A stretch of 6,715 nucleotides of DNA from CAYQDF01 sp964416175 (GCA_964416175.1 CAYQDF010000155.1:1-6715), one strand, 5' to 3'; shown: positions 1-6,369, counted from the first letter of the stretch. Notes: a model not told the origin generated them from the sequence alone. Numbers and translations are program-made.

Positions 1-123
1 ACGATCCGCGGCGCGGCTGGGGTTTATCAATTGCCGTTTGAATCCTTCGTGGAGGAGATCCAGGAGGTGATGGATGGTGGAAGGAAGACGGGAAATCGGA
101 GACGAAGGCCGAAAGACGGATGA
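1..123 (+). CDS. 3' end of an unrecognised protein (partial)
   Basis: Frame 1 is open from the window edge to a TGA at 121-123. The first 24 codons look like real protein (…GVYQLPFESFVEEIQEV…, an amphipathic ending). The last 14 or so residues (GGRKTGNRRRRPKDG) are basic and come from purine-rich repeat-like DNA, so the tail is probably a run-on past the conserved C-terminus. The other two forward frames give less protein-like sequence and hit stops. The stop lies 13 nt before the preferred cupin start, which suggests co-transcription. Too little is visible to name the family. Confidence 0.5.
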   Translation, partial: TIRGAAGVYQLPFESFVEEIQEVMDGGRKTGNRRRRPKDG

Positions 124-136
124 CGGAGAAATGCTG

Positions 137-457
137 ATGACATCAAGTTACACTTTTTTCGAAGACCTGGTTTCACAGGTCCCTGAGTTCCCTTCTGACA
201 GCATCCTCAGCCGGACGATCTATCAGGATGACCGCCTGAAGGCCGTCCTGTTCGGTTTTGCCGAGGGGCAGGAGCTTTCTGAGCACACAGCTTCGCAGCC
301 CGCCCTGCTCTATTTTATCCAGGGGGAAGCGCGCCTTACCCTGGGCACGGAGGAGATGCGTGTGAAACCCGGCGCCTGGGTCCGCATGGCTCCCCAGCTG
401 GCGCACAGTTTGCACGCACTGACGCCGGTAGTGATGTTGTTAGTGTTGTTGAAGTAG
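137..457 (+). CDS. Small single-domain cupin protein
   Basis: A 106-residue cytoplasmic protein made of one cupin beta-barrel; substrate unknown. The barrel signature runs from about residue 34 to 100: FGFAEGQELSEH, then ALLYFIQGEARLTLG, then VKPGAWVRMAPQLAHSLHA. Of the usual cupin metal ligands, H50 and H90 are present. The second His of an HxH motif is Ala52 and no Glu sits in the expected place, so metal binding is uncertain. Single-domain cupins often sense or bind small molecules, but nothing here shows which. An upstream ATG at 74 would add 21 residues of low-complexity charged sequence (GRREIGDEGRKTDDGE) from repeat-like DNA. I prefer ATG 137 because GGAG at 125-128 sits 8 nt before it and the fold starts there; ATG 131 is also possible. 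DUF166 follows in the same direction after 117 nt, so the two may share a transcript. Confidence 0.8.
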   Translation: MTSSYTFFEDLVSQVPEFPSDSILSRTIYQDDRLKAVLFGFAEGQELSEHTASQPALLYFIQGEARLTLGTEEMRVKPGAWVRMAPQLAHSLHALTPVVMLLVLLK

Positions 458-574
458 TGCGATGACGAAGGATGGAGGACGGCTGACGAAGGTGGAGAAT
501 GGATAAAAGGATATTCTTAATAGACGAGAAAGCATCCGTCCATCTCCCCGCGTCGATCATAGAATAGAGGGTCT
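458..574 (+). repeat. Purine-rich spacer with imperfect 21-nt tandem repeat
   Basis: The cupin-DUF166 spacer contains TGACGAAGG at 463-471 and again at 484-492, each followed by a GGA-rich stretch, giving an imperfect tandem repeat with a 21-nt period. The octamer GACGAAGG also occurs at 101-108, upstream of the cupin gene. The coding strand is strongly purine-biased through about position 510. No convincing promoter or terminator is visible. AGAGG at 566-570 is the ribosome binding site of the next gene. Confidence 0.55.
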
Positions 575-1372
575 ATGCGGATTCTTGCTATCGTCAATGG
601 CGAATACGGCGCCCGGCACGTGGAAAATGTGATCGCGCACGGGCCGAAGGAATGGAAGGTGGAGATCTGGCAGGCACCGACTGCCTTTCCGCTGGTGATC
701 GATTATCCCGACGATCATCTGCCCGATACGCTACCCCCAGCGGAGTTGATCCTCTCGTTTGCCGAACACCGCGGGATTGCCGAACTCCTGCCAGACATCG
801 TGAAAATGACCGGTGCGTCCGCAGTCATCGCCCCGGTAGACAACGAGGCCTGGCTGCCGCGCGGCCTGGCCAGGCAGCTGCGCGGCTGGCTGGAGCGTAT
901 GGCGGTCGCCTGCGCTACTCCCAAGCCGCTCTGTTCGCTGACTGAAAAGTCCTACAATACGTCTCGTCGGGAACGAATCACGTACGATAACCCGCTCATT
1001 TCTGAGTTTGCTCGTTATTTTGGCCAGCCCTCCTTCGAGATCGATGTCGATCCCCACACGAAAGCCATCGCGGCCGTGCGGGTGCGCCGGGACGCGGTGT
1101 GCGGTTGCGCCCGCTTCGTGGCGGAACGGCTGGTGGGTGTTTCGGCGGACGATGCCGAACAGGAAGCCGGCATGCTCCACCACCATTACCCCTGCCTGGC
1201 CAGCATGGGCATCGACAGCGATTACGACGACACGCTGATGCACGTCTCGGGGAATATCCTGCGTGACGCAGTCGCCGAACAGGTGAGACCCTACAAACGG
1301 GTGCAGTATATTGCACCAGGATTTCGAAGTGAAGATAAAAGAGCAGAGGATAAGGGGGGAGGCGCAGCGTGA
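575..1372 (+). CDS. DUF166 family protein
   Basis: A 265-residue soluble protein that I recognise as DUF166, a family known mainly from methanogenic archaea and some anaerobic bacteria. Some archaeal members have carried a 'thymidylate synthase' label, which I would not transfer. It opens with a beta-strand and a possible small-molecule loop (MRILAIVNGEYGARHV). The family-like blocks are ILSFAEHRGIAELLPDI (about 59-75), APVDNEAWLPRGL (86-98), CGCARFVAERLVG (176-188) and HHHYPCLASM (202-211). The cysteines at 113, 120, 176, 178 and 207 and the histidines at 202-204 could bind metal or a cluster; that is inference. Start: ATG 575 follows AGAGG by 4 nt and fits the fold. The last 15 residues (RSEDKRAEDKGGGAA) come from purine-rich DNA and look like a recent run-on. 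The stop overlaps an ATG at 1372-1374. Confidence 0.82.
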   Translation: MRILAIVNGEYGARHVENVIAHGPKEWKVEIWQAPTAFPLVIDYPDDHLPDTLPPAELILSFAEHRGIAELLPDIVKMTGASAVIAPVDNEAWLPRGLARQLRGWLERMAVACATPKPLCSLTEKSYNTSRRERITYDNPLISEFARYFGQPSFEIDVDPHTKAIAAVRVRRDAVCGCARFVAERLVGVSADDAEQEAGMLHHHYPCLASMGIDSDYDDTLMHVSGNILRDAVAEQVRPYKRVQYIAPGFRSEDKRAEDKGGGAA

Positions 1373-1374
1373 TG
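1352..1374 (+). promoter_or_regulatory. Strong Shine-Dalgarno leading to an ATG that overlaps the DUF166 stop
   Basis: AAGGGGGGAGG at 1352-1362 stands 9 nt before ATG 1372-1374, whose A is the last base of the DUF166 TGA. This is the arrangement expected for translational coupling to a downstream gene. The frame it opens is the same frame as the oxidase-like protein, but TAG at 1393-1395 ends it after seven codons. Confidence 0.55.
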
Positions 1375-1422
1375 CTGATGGCTGATTTCTGTTAGAGATC
1401 GATCGGATTCAGCTTCGGGGGA

Positions 1423-1758
1423 TTGCTGCTCTTCCACAAGGGGATCCCGATCTCGCCTCTGCTGTGGCGACTGCTGCCAGCGCACATCGATTTCTTGCTC
1501 TTCGGCTGGATCGTGCAGCTCGTGATTGGCGTGGCGTACTGGATTCTGCCGCCCTTCAGCCGGGAGCCCAGGCGAGGCAACGTGCCGCTCGCCTGGGCGG
1601 AAATCGTTTCGCTAAACATTGGTGTCCTGTCGGCCGGCCTGGGACCTGCGTTGGCAGCACCGTCCTTGTTCGCTTTCCTCGGACGCGCCGGCGAGTTTGT
1701 CGCCGCGGCGGCTTTCACTGCACACGCCTGGCCGCGGATCAAGGGACTGGGGGATTAA
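1423..1758 (+). CDS. Small heme-copper-oxidase subunit I-like membrane protein, N-terminus unclear or broken
   Basis: A membrane protein resembling the short stand-alone 'cbb3-type oxidase subunit I-like' proteins of about 150 residues found in Chloroflexota and other phyla; their role is not established. The match is clear from KGIPISPLLWRLLPAH through FLLFGWIVQLVIGVAYW to the end. Counting from TTG 1423 there are 111 residues with likely membrane helices at about 22-42, 58-80 and 83-103. His21 and His101 lie at helix ends, but the full heme and copper ligand set of a true oxidase is absent. Family-like sequence (IGFSFGG) continues upstream in frame to 1396, just after a TAG at 1393-1395. 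Relatives have a first helix that ends there, so most of it is missing. TTG 1423 has only GGGGG 2 nt upstream, a poor start. It is either a pseudogene, a shortened gene, or a sequencing error. It converges with the FG-GAP gene, overlapping it by 4 nt. Confidence 0.6.
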   Translation: MLLFHKGIPISPLLWRLLPAHIDFLLFGWIVQLVIGVAYWILPPFSREPRRGNVPLAWAEIVSLNIGVLSAGLGPALAAPSLFAFLGRAGEFVAAAAFTAHAWPRIKGLGD

Positions 1759-1799
1759 GGCAGATACCCATCCCGCCAGTAGTTCCCCCTTCCAGTCCC
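1743..1799. other. Inverted repeat spanning convergent stop codons
   Basis: GGGACTGG (1743-1750) is complementary to CCAGTCCC (1792-1799), and GGG 1751-1753 can add three pairs to CCC 1787-1789 across a TT bulge. The 33-nt loop contains TTAA at 1755-1758, which supplies the TAA stops of the plus-strand membrane protein and the minus-strand FG-GAP protein. No T-run follows on either strand, so it is not a classical intrinsic terminator. It could still fold at the 3' end of either transcript. Confidence 0.4.
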
Positions 1800-3404
1800 C
1801 CAAAGAATCTTAACTACAGAGGTCCCTGGCAGGTCATACGCCACGATCCCTGAATGTGCCGTGTTCAATACCACTTCAATGTCTGGGTCGCCGTCGATAT
1901 CTACCAACGTGGGCGCTGCCAGTGCACCGTTCCAGTCGCCGTTGAAGGCGGGCGGCAGATCGACTTCGTGCAGCGGGTTCCCCAGGTAGTCCAGGATATG
2001 CAGCTTCCCGGTCGCCCCGCTGCCTTTTTCGACCCACGAGGCGAAGATCACCTCCGCCCGGCCGTCGAGGTTCAGGTCCGCCACAACGGGTTCGCTGGCG
2101 AAGCGGTAATAGCCTTCGCCGGCTGTGTTGACGGAATAGGGCCAGCTGCCGTGCTCGGTTTTGTCCAGCCAGAACGCGTGCAGCCGTCCATCGTAGGAGG
2201 CGAACAGGATCTCTTTCAGGCTGTCGCCGTCCAGGTCCGCAATGACAGGATTGGGCTGGGCGTTCTCGATCTGGTTGTAGTCCTCGCTGAGCGGGGCACC
2301 AGTGTCTATTGGGCCTGTCGTCCAATCGTACCCGCCGTGTTTGAATCGGCTGCGATCGGCATTGAAAATGAAGACTCCAATGTAGCGGCTGAGGTAAGGG
2401 CTGTAGCCGCAGTCGTATACATTGCCGGTTACGATCGCTTCCCGCTTTCCGTCTCCATCCATATCCGTGATGGCTGCCGGTCCATGGGCGAAGTTCGCGC
2501 GGTAGCGCTCGGCGCGTGGGTCGCCGGAATCACACGTCCCCCAGCCGCGCAGCTCGACCTCCGGGCTTTCCCACACGCCAACCAGACCCCATCCTTTGCT
2601 CCCGTACATGGCATTTGCCGGTATCTGGGCGCCGTCCCGCTCGTAAGCGTTGATGTAGTGCACATCGGATGGTATGACCAGCTCGCCCAGGCTGTCGCCG
2701 TCCATATCGCCAGCTGCCGCGTTGGCGTTGAAGACCCCATAAGCGTAGCCGCTGTCATTGCTCAGCTGAGGCCAGCCAGGCCGCAGCGTCCCGTCGTGTT
2801 CGTAGACCCAGGTGTTGACCTTTCCATACACTGCGCCGGTGGCAATGATCTCGAAAGTGCCGTCCTGGTCGAGGTCCGAGACTGAGAGCCCACGCAGCTC
2901 CAGTCCCCCAGTGGGCTGCTTGGGCCAGCCGGACGCAAAGTAGCCATCGCGCTCGTAGACGGAGAGATACCCCCCACCGTGGGCGCTGACGATCTCCAAC
3001 TGGGTGTCGCCGTCCACATCGGCGATCACGATGCCCGGCCAGGTGCGCCCCACCGGGGATGCGCCTGGTTCGGAGCGGTCGTGCCCGGAAGCAACCTGCC
3101 ACTCGAGCGCTCCGGTTTTTCCATCCAGGACAAAGATGGAGTACGCCGAGCCGATCACCTCGATTGTCCCATCGGTGTCCAAATCGGCGGCAGCCGGTGC
3201 GCTGTACCAGCCGGTCTCACACCAGGAGGAATAGCACCCGCCGCGTTGCCACTTCAGAACGGGCGCCTGGATCTCGCCGCTCGCGGGCATTCCTGAGACC
3301 AGCGGCAAGTAAATCGTGGTTGCGCTGGCGGCCAGAGCAATCGTGGCGTACGCCAGGATTCCGATCAAGAAGAAGGCCAGTGTTCGCTTAAGAAATCGCC
3401 GCAT
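1755..3404 (-). CDS. Secreted FG-GAP/VCBS repeat protein (predicted beta-propeller)
   Basis: A 549-residue exported protein that probably forms a calcium-stabilised beta-propeller; ligand unknown. MRRFLKRTLAFFLIGILAYA is a signal peptide with a basic start and hydrophobic core, probably cut after the Ala-rich stretch near residue 27. IYLPLVSG (31-38) follows, a segment I associate with Chloroflexota secreted proteins. Eight DxDxDG-type calcium loops, each followed by a hydrophobic strand, occur near residues 74, 129, 177, 233, 314, 390, 443 and 502; the seventh is altered (DLNLDG). Four cysteines (57, 62, 291, 332) could form disulfides outside the cell. The C-terminus (WGTGRGNYWRDGYLP) has no LPxTG or membrane anchor. 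I chose ATG 3404 because CGGAG lies 5 nt upstream and the signal peptide begins there; ATG 3455 would add 17 residues before the signal and has a weaker ribosome site. It is transcribed divergently from dnaX, with no evident functional link. Confidence 0.87.
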   Translation of the reverse strand: MRRFLKRTLAFFLIGILAYATIALAASATTIYLPLVSGMPASGEIQAPVLKWQRGGCYSSWCETGWYSAPAAADLDTDGTIEVIGSAYSIFVLDGKTGALEWQVASGHDRSEPGASPVGRTWPGIVIADVDGDTQLEIVSAHGGGYLSVYERDGYFASGWPKQPTGGLELRGLSVSDLDQDGTFEIIATGAVYGKVNTWVYEHDGTLRPGWPQLSNDSGYAYGVFNANAAAGDMDGDSLGELVIPSDVHYINAYERDGAQIPANAMYGSKGWGLVGVWESPEVELRGWGTCDSGDPRAERYRANFAHGPAAITDMDGDGKREAIVTGNVYDCGYSPYLSRYIGVFIFNADRSRFKHGGYDWTTGPIDTGAPLSEDYNQIENAQPNPVIADLDGDSLKEILFASYDGRLHAFWLDKTEHGSWPYSVNTAGEGYYRFASEPVVADLNLDGRAEVIFASWVEKGSGATGKLHILDYLGNPLHEVDLPPAFNGDWNGALAAPTLVDIDGDPDIEVVLNTAHSGIVAYDLPGTSVVKILWGTGRGNYWRDGYLP

Positions 3405-3474
3405 TGCAACTCCGCGGAATTCGGGGATCAGAGGATCGGGATGGTTGAATGGCATGGTTGCGCGATGCTTCTCA

Positions 3475-3502
3475 AATATACTCCCGTGCAGTTCCAGGTC
3501 AA
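3475..3502 (-). promoter_or_regulatory. Predicted sigma70-type promoter of the FG-GAP gene
   Basis: On the minus strand, TTGACC (3502-3497) and TATATT (3480-3475) are separated by 16 bp, five of six matches in each hexamer. Transcription would start near 3468, giving a leader of about 64 nt to the preferred ATG at 3404 and only about 13 nt to the alternative ATG at 3455. Confidence 0.6.
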
Positions 3503-3518
3503 TAGTCCATCTGGACTA
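3503..3518. promoter_or_regulatory. 16-bp dyad next to the FG-GAP promoter, possible operator
   Basis: TAGTCCATCTGGACTA is a perfect inverted repeat with 7-bp arms and a 2-bp centre. It abuts the -35 hexamer of the predicted FG-GAP promoter and lies about 67 bp before the predicted dnaX -35. Its position and symmetry fit a binding site for a dimeric regulator; no regulator gene is seen in the window. Confidence 0.4.
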
Positions 3519-3563
3519 GGCGGTGCTCGCGAGGATCAATATGGCATCCCTTTGCGCGAGGCA

Positions 3564-3581
3564 TGGATAAGTTTTGGATAA
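3564..3581 (+). repeat. Two TGGATAA direct repeats 11 bp apart
   Basis: TGGATAA occurs at 3564-3570 and 3575-3581, about one helical turn apart, ending 3 bp before the predicted dnaX -35 hexamer. The same-face spacing could suit a protein bound to two sites upstream of the promoter. It could also be chance. Confidence 0.3.
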
Positions 3582-3584
3582 CCG

Positions 3585-3613
3585 TTGCAATCTGCCCGCC
3601 CATCTGATACACT
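3585..3613 (+). promoter_or_regulatory. Predicted extended -10 promoter of dnaX-ybaB-recR
   Basis: TTGCAA (3585-3590) and TACACT (3608-3613) are 17 bp apart, and TGA directly before the -10 makes an extended -10 element. Transcription would begin near 3620, leaving a very short leader of about 12 nt that includes the AAGGA ribosome site at 3622-3626. It is the only good candidate before dnaX, and no strong promoter is visible in the later intergenic gaps. Confidence 0.5.
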
Positions 3614-3631
3614 ACGGGGCGAAGGATTCCC

Positions 3632-5209
3632 ATGTCTCAGGCCTTATATCGCAAATGGCGGCCGCGCCGCTGGGAAGAAGTCGTCGGGCAGGATCACGTC
3701 GTGCGCACGTTGCGGAACGCCGTCCTGAGCGGCCGCGTCGCCCACGCGTATCTATTCGCCGGGCCACGCGGCACCGGCAAGACTACCACCGCCAGATTGC
3801 TTGCGAAAGCGGTCAACTGTCTCGATCCCGATCTCGCCAACCGTCCTTGCGACCAGTGTGATCACTGCGTGGCGGTCAACGCCGCCCGGTTCCTGGATCT
3901 GATCGAGATCGACGCCGCGTCCAATACCAGCGTGGATGACGTGCGCGATTTGCGGGAAAAGATCAATTTCTCACCCAACCAGGGGCGGTACAAAGTCTAC
4001 GTGGTCGACGAAGTGCACATGCTCTCCACTGCGGCTTTCAATGCATTGCTCAAAACGCTCGAAGAGCCCCCGCCGCACGCGATCTTCGTCCTTGCCACCA
4101 CCGAAGTCCACAAGATTCCCGCCACGGTGCTGTCTCGCTGCCAGAGGCACGAGTTCCGGCGCATTCCGGTCATCGAGTCTGTGGCTTACCTGGAGACGCT
4201 TGCCCGGCAGGAAGGCCTGAAGGTCGAGCCGGAGGCACTGAAGCTCATAGCTCGCCAGGCGACGGGCAGTTTGCGGGATGCCATCTCCCTCCTGGACCAG
4301 CTCGCTTCCACAGGCGAGGAAATCACCCTGGAACTGGCCCAGGCCGTCCTCGGGACGGCCACCAGCCAGGCGGTGATCGACGTGGTGGAAGCCATGCTGG
4401 CGCGCAGCGCGGCGGCCGGCCTGGACCAAATTCACCGCGCCCTGGATTCGGGCAGCGACCCGCGGCAGTTCGCCCGGCAAGTCGTTGAGTATATGCGAGC
4501 GCTGCTTTTGATCCAGACGGGGTCCTTCGATCCTGCCGATGTGCCGACTGAGGTGACAGACCTGATGCGCGAGCAGGCAGCGCGCATCACAAACGACGAG
4601 CTGGTGCGGGATATTCGCCTTTTCAACCAGGCGGCGAACGACTCCCGCGCCAGCTGGCAGCCTGCATTGCCTCTCGAAGTTGCATTTATCGAATCTTTCC
4701 AGCCGGTCGAAGAGTCAGAGCCCGCGATTTTCCGGGAGCGGCCTGCCCATCCCCCATCAGATCCTTCCCCACCCGGAGCGACCAGGCCGGGACAACAAGA
4801 ATCGTTACCAGCCGATCGGACTCCTTCAGAAGAACAAGCAGCCGAGGAGTCGGCCGACGATCGTTTGTCCACGCAGACTCTCAACCAGAACTGGTCCCAG
4901 ATCCTCAGCCAGGTTAGAAAAACCAGTCCGAACACATACGGGCTGCTTAACTCCTGCCGGTCCCGTCTGATGACTGGAAACCTGCTTGTGCTGGGCTTTG
5001 CCAGCGATGTGCTGAAGAACCAGATGTCCAAGAAGGAAAACCTGACCCTCGTCCAGGAAGCGGTTTCTCACGTAATGGGGAAAGACATCATTGTCCGCTG
5101 CGTGATCAGCACGGTGAAGCGCAATGCCATCCCGGCTGACGTCGATGATGACGGGATGGTGGCTGCCGCCTTGCGGGACCTGGGTGGTAAGATTGTTGAT
5201 GTCCAATAA
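3632..5209 (+). CDS. dnaX: DNA polymerase III clamp-loader subunit gamma/tau
   Basis: A 525-residue AAA+ ATPase of the replicative clamp loader, which opens and loads the beta sliding clamp at primed DNA. The family motifs appear in order: LYRKWRP at the start, Walker A GPRGTGKT (44-51), a four-cysteine zinc module (C63, C73, C76, C79), Walker B VVDEVHML (124-131), sensor 1 LATTE (154-158), the SRC arginine-finger motif (168-170) and sensor 2 GSLRDA (212-217). The clamp-loader collar domain covers about 235-350. A Pro/Glu/Ser-rich linker (about 355-410) leads to a C-terminal domain (about 415-525) ending GGKIVDVQ. ATG 3632 follows AAGGA by 5 nt. The length fits a single full-length product, and I saw no slippery heptamer like the one that makes gamma in E. 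coli. It heads the usual dnaX-ybaB-recR cluster. Confidence 0.96.
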   Translation: MSQALYRKWRPRRWEEVVGQDHVVRTLRNAVLSGRVAHAYLFAGPRGTGKTTTARLLAKAVNCLDPDLANRPCDQCDHCVAVNAARFLDLIEIDAASNTSVDDVRDLREKINFSPNQGRYKVYVVDEVHMLSTAAFNALLKTLEEPPPHAIFVLATTEVHKIPATVLSRCQRHEFRRIPVIESVAYLETLARQEGLKVEPEALKLIARQATGSLRDAISLLDQLASTGEEITLELAQAVLGTATSQAVIDVVEAMLARSAAAGLDQIHRALDSGSDPRQFARQVVEYMRALLLIQTGSFDPADVPTEVTDLMREQAARITNDELVRDIRLFNQAANDSRASWQPALPLEVAFIESFQPVEESEPAIFRERPAHPPSDPSPPGATRPGQQESLPADRTPSEEQAAEESADDRLSTQTLNQNWSQILSQVRKTSPNTYGLLNSCRSRLMTGNLLVLGFASDVLKNQMSKKENLTLVQEAVSHVMGKDIIVRCVISTVKRNAIPADVDDDGMVAAALRDLGGKIVDVQ

Positions 5210-5302
5210 CGAGAGGCGTCGCCGGGGTTAAGGTGGAAGGAATAATGTCGTTTTCGGCTCCCTGTGTTGCGATTTGGTGAAGATTGATCCAGGAGTAACA
5301 GC

Positions 5303-5629
5303 ATGGCAAAAGGATTTAAAGCCCCGAAAGGATCCGGTCAGGGGGGGATGATGCAGCAATTGCAGAAGCTCCAGGAGCAGATCCAGCAAGCCCAGGAACA
5401 GCTGGCTTCGGAAACCGTCACTGCCACCGTTGGGGGCGGGGCGGTAAAGATCACCGTTACCGGCGACCAGCACTGCCACGCGGTGCGCATTGATCCCGCT
5501 TTGTTAGCGGAAGCTGATGTCGAAATGCTCCAGGACTTGCTCCTGACGGCGTTCAACGCGGCCCTCGACCGGTCTCGCGAGCTGGCAGCCGAACGCCTCG
5601 GTCCCTTAGCTGGCGGATTACCTTTTTAA
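5303..5629 (+). CDS. ybaB: YbaB/EbfC family nucleoid-associated protein
   Basis: A 108-residue DNA-binding protein of the YbaB/EbfC family, small dimers that coat the nucleoid and are almost always found between dnaX and recR. A Gly-rich start with MMQQLQKLQEQIQQAQEQL (16-34) forms the first long helix. The beta core follows (VTATVGGGAVKITVTG, 39-54), then VRIDPALL (61-68) and a second helix (about 70-98). AGGAG at 5291-5295 is 7 nt before the ATG. The 93-nt gap after dnaX shows no terminator, so it is probably read from the dnaX promoter. The length matches the family, and the start is unambiguous because the family motif begins near residue 15. Confidence 0.93.
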   Translation: MAKGFKAPKGSGQGGMMQQLQKLQEQIQQAQEQLASETVTATVGGGAVKITVTGDQHCHAVRIDPALLAEADVEMLQDLLLTAFNAALDRSRELAAERLGPLAGGLPF

Positions 5630-5649
5630 CGTTCTGCCGCAGAAACGTT
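5628..5649 (+). other. Hairpin overlapping the end of ybaB
   Basis: AACGTT (5628-5633) CTG pairs with CAG A AACGTT (5640-5649) around a CCG loop, a 9-bp stem with one bulged A. It begins within the ybaB stop codon. No U-run follows directly, so it looks more like an mRNA processing or stability element than a terminator. A weaker hairpin, TCCTGT (5670-5675) with ACAGGA (5686-5691), lies between it and recR. Confidence 0.35.
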
Positions 5650-5712
5650 CAACCGTTCTTAGTTTAAGATCCTGTTCAGTCTGGTACAGGACGGTGCTTT
5701 TATCAAAGGAAT

Positions 5713-6321
5713 ATGATCCTTCCAGAACCCATTCAAGCCCTGATCAACGCCTTCGCGCGGCTGCCCGGGATCGGCCCGAAGACCGCCTCACGTCTGACCT
5801 TTTACTTGCTCAACGCGCCTGACGATCTCTCTCGGGATCTGGCGGCAGCCCTGCAGGCGCTCAAGACCGAGACGGCCTACTGTCAGGTCTGCCACAACAT
5901 CACGGCTGCCGGGCGGACCCTGTGTGAGATCTGCGCCGACCCTGACCGCGAACAAGCGCTGATCTGCGTGGTTGAGGAGCCGCTGGATGTGGTGGCTTTA
6001 GAACGGACCGAGGGATATCCGGGAAGATATCACGTGCTGCATGGGGCGCTTTCTCCGATCGAGGGAATTGGCCCGGAGGACTTGAAGATTCACCAGTTGG
6101 TCGAGCGCGTCCGCGCCGGGGGGATTGAGGAAGTCATCTTGGCAACCAACCCCAGCCTGGAGGGAGACGCGACCGCCATGTACCTGCGCCAACAGCTGCT
6201 CCCCCTGGGTGTGCGGGTGACCCGGCTGGCGCGCGGCCTCCCGGTGGGCGGCGACCTGGAATATGCTGACCAGCACACTCTGCTGCGGGCGCTGTCCGGT
6301 CGGCAGGAGATGGCGGGCTAG
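5713..6321 (+). CDS. recR: Recombination mediator protein RecR
   Basis: A 202-residue protein that forms a ring-shaped clamp on DNA and works with RecO (and RecF) to load RecA on gapped DNA. All family elements are present: the N-terminal helix-hairpin-helix region (RLPGIGPKTASRL, 16-28), a C4 zinc finger (C57, C60, C71, C74), a Toprim domain (about 82-175, with CVVEEPLDV and ATNPSLEGDATAMYL) and the C-terminal ARGLPVGGDLEYAD motif (173-186). Length is typical. ATG 5713 gives the standard MILPEPI start, although AAAGGA (5705-5710) is only 2 nt away, closer than ideal. It is the last gene of the dnaX-ybaB-recR cluster; no strong terminator follows its TAG. Confidence 0.96.
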   Translation: MILPEPIQALINAFARLPGIGPKTASRLTFYLLNAPDDLSRDLAAALQALKTETAYCQVCHNITAAGRTLCEICADPDREQALICVVEEPLDVVALERTEGYPGRYHVLHGALSPIEGIGPEDLKIHQLVERVRAGGIEEVILATNPSLEGDATAMYLRQQLLPLGVRVTRLARGLPVGGDLEYADQHTLLRALSGRQEMAG

Positions 6322-6369
6322 CCGTTCAGAATTCTCTCGGATGGGGAAGAGCTGTTTAAAAAGACAATG

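Noticed and set aside
1854..2885. Long plus-strand open frame (343 codons) opposite the FG-GAP gene
   Set aside because: It lies wholly antisense to a protein with clear signal peptide and repeats. It has no family-like sequence and is explained by GC-rich codon use of the real gene.
3456..3631. SRP RNA gene, which often neighbours dnaX
   Set aside because: No GGAAGnAGC-type apical motif or long matching stem is present here or after recR.
4900..4930. A-rich stretch in dnaX as a programmed frameshift site
   Set aside because: AGA AAA ACC in frame does not allow both tRNAs to re-pair after a -1 slip, and nothing like A AAA AAG is present elsewhere.
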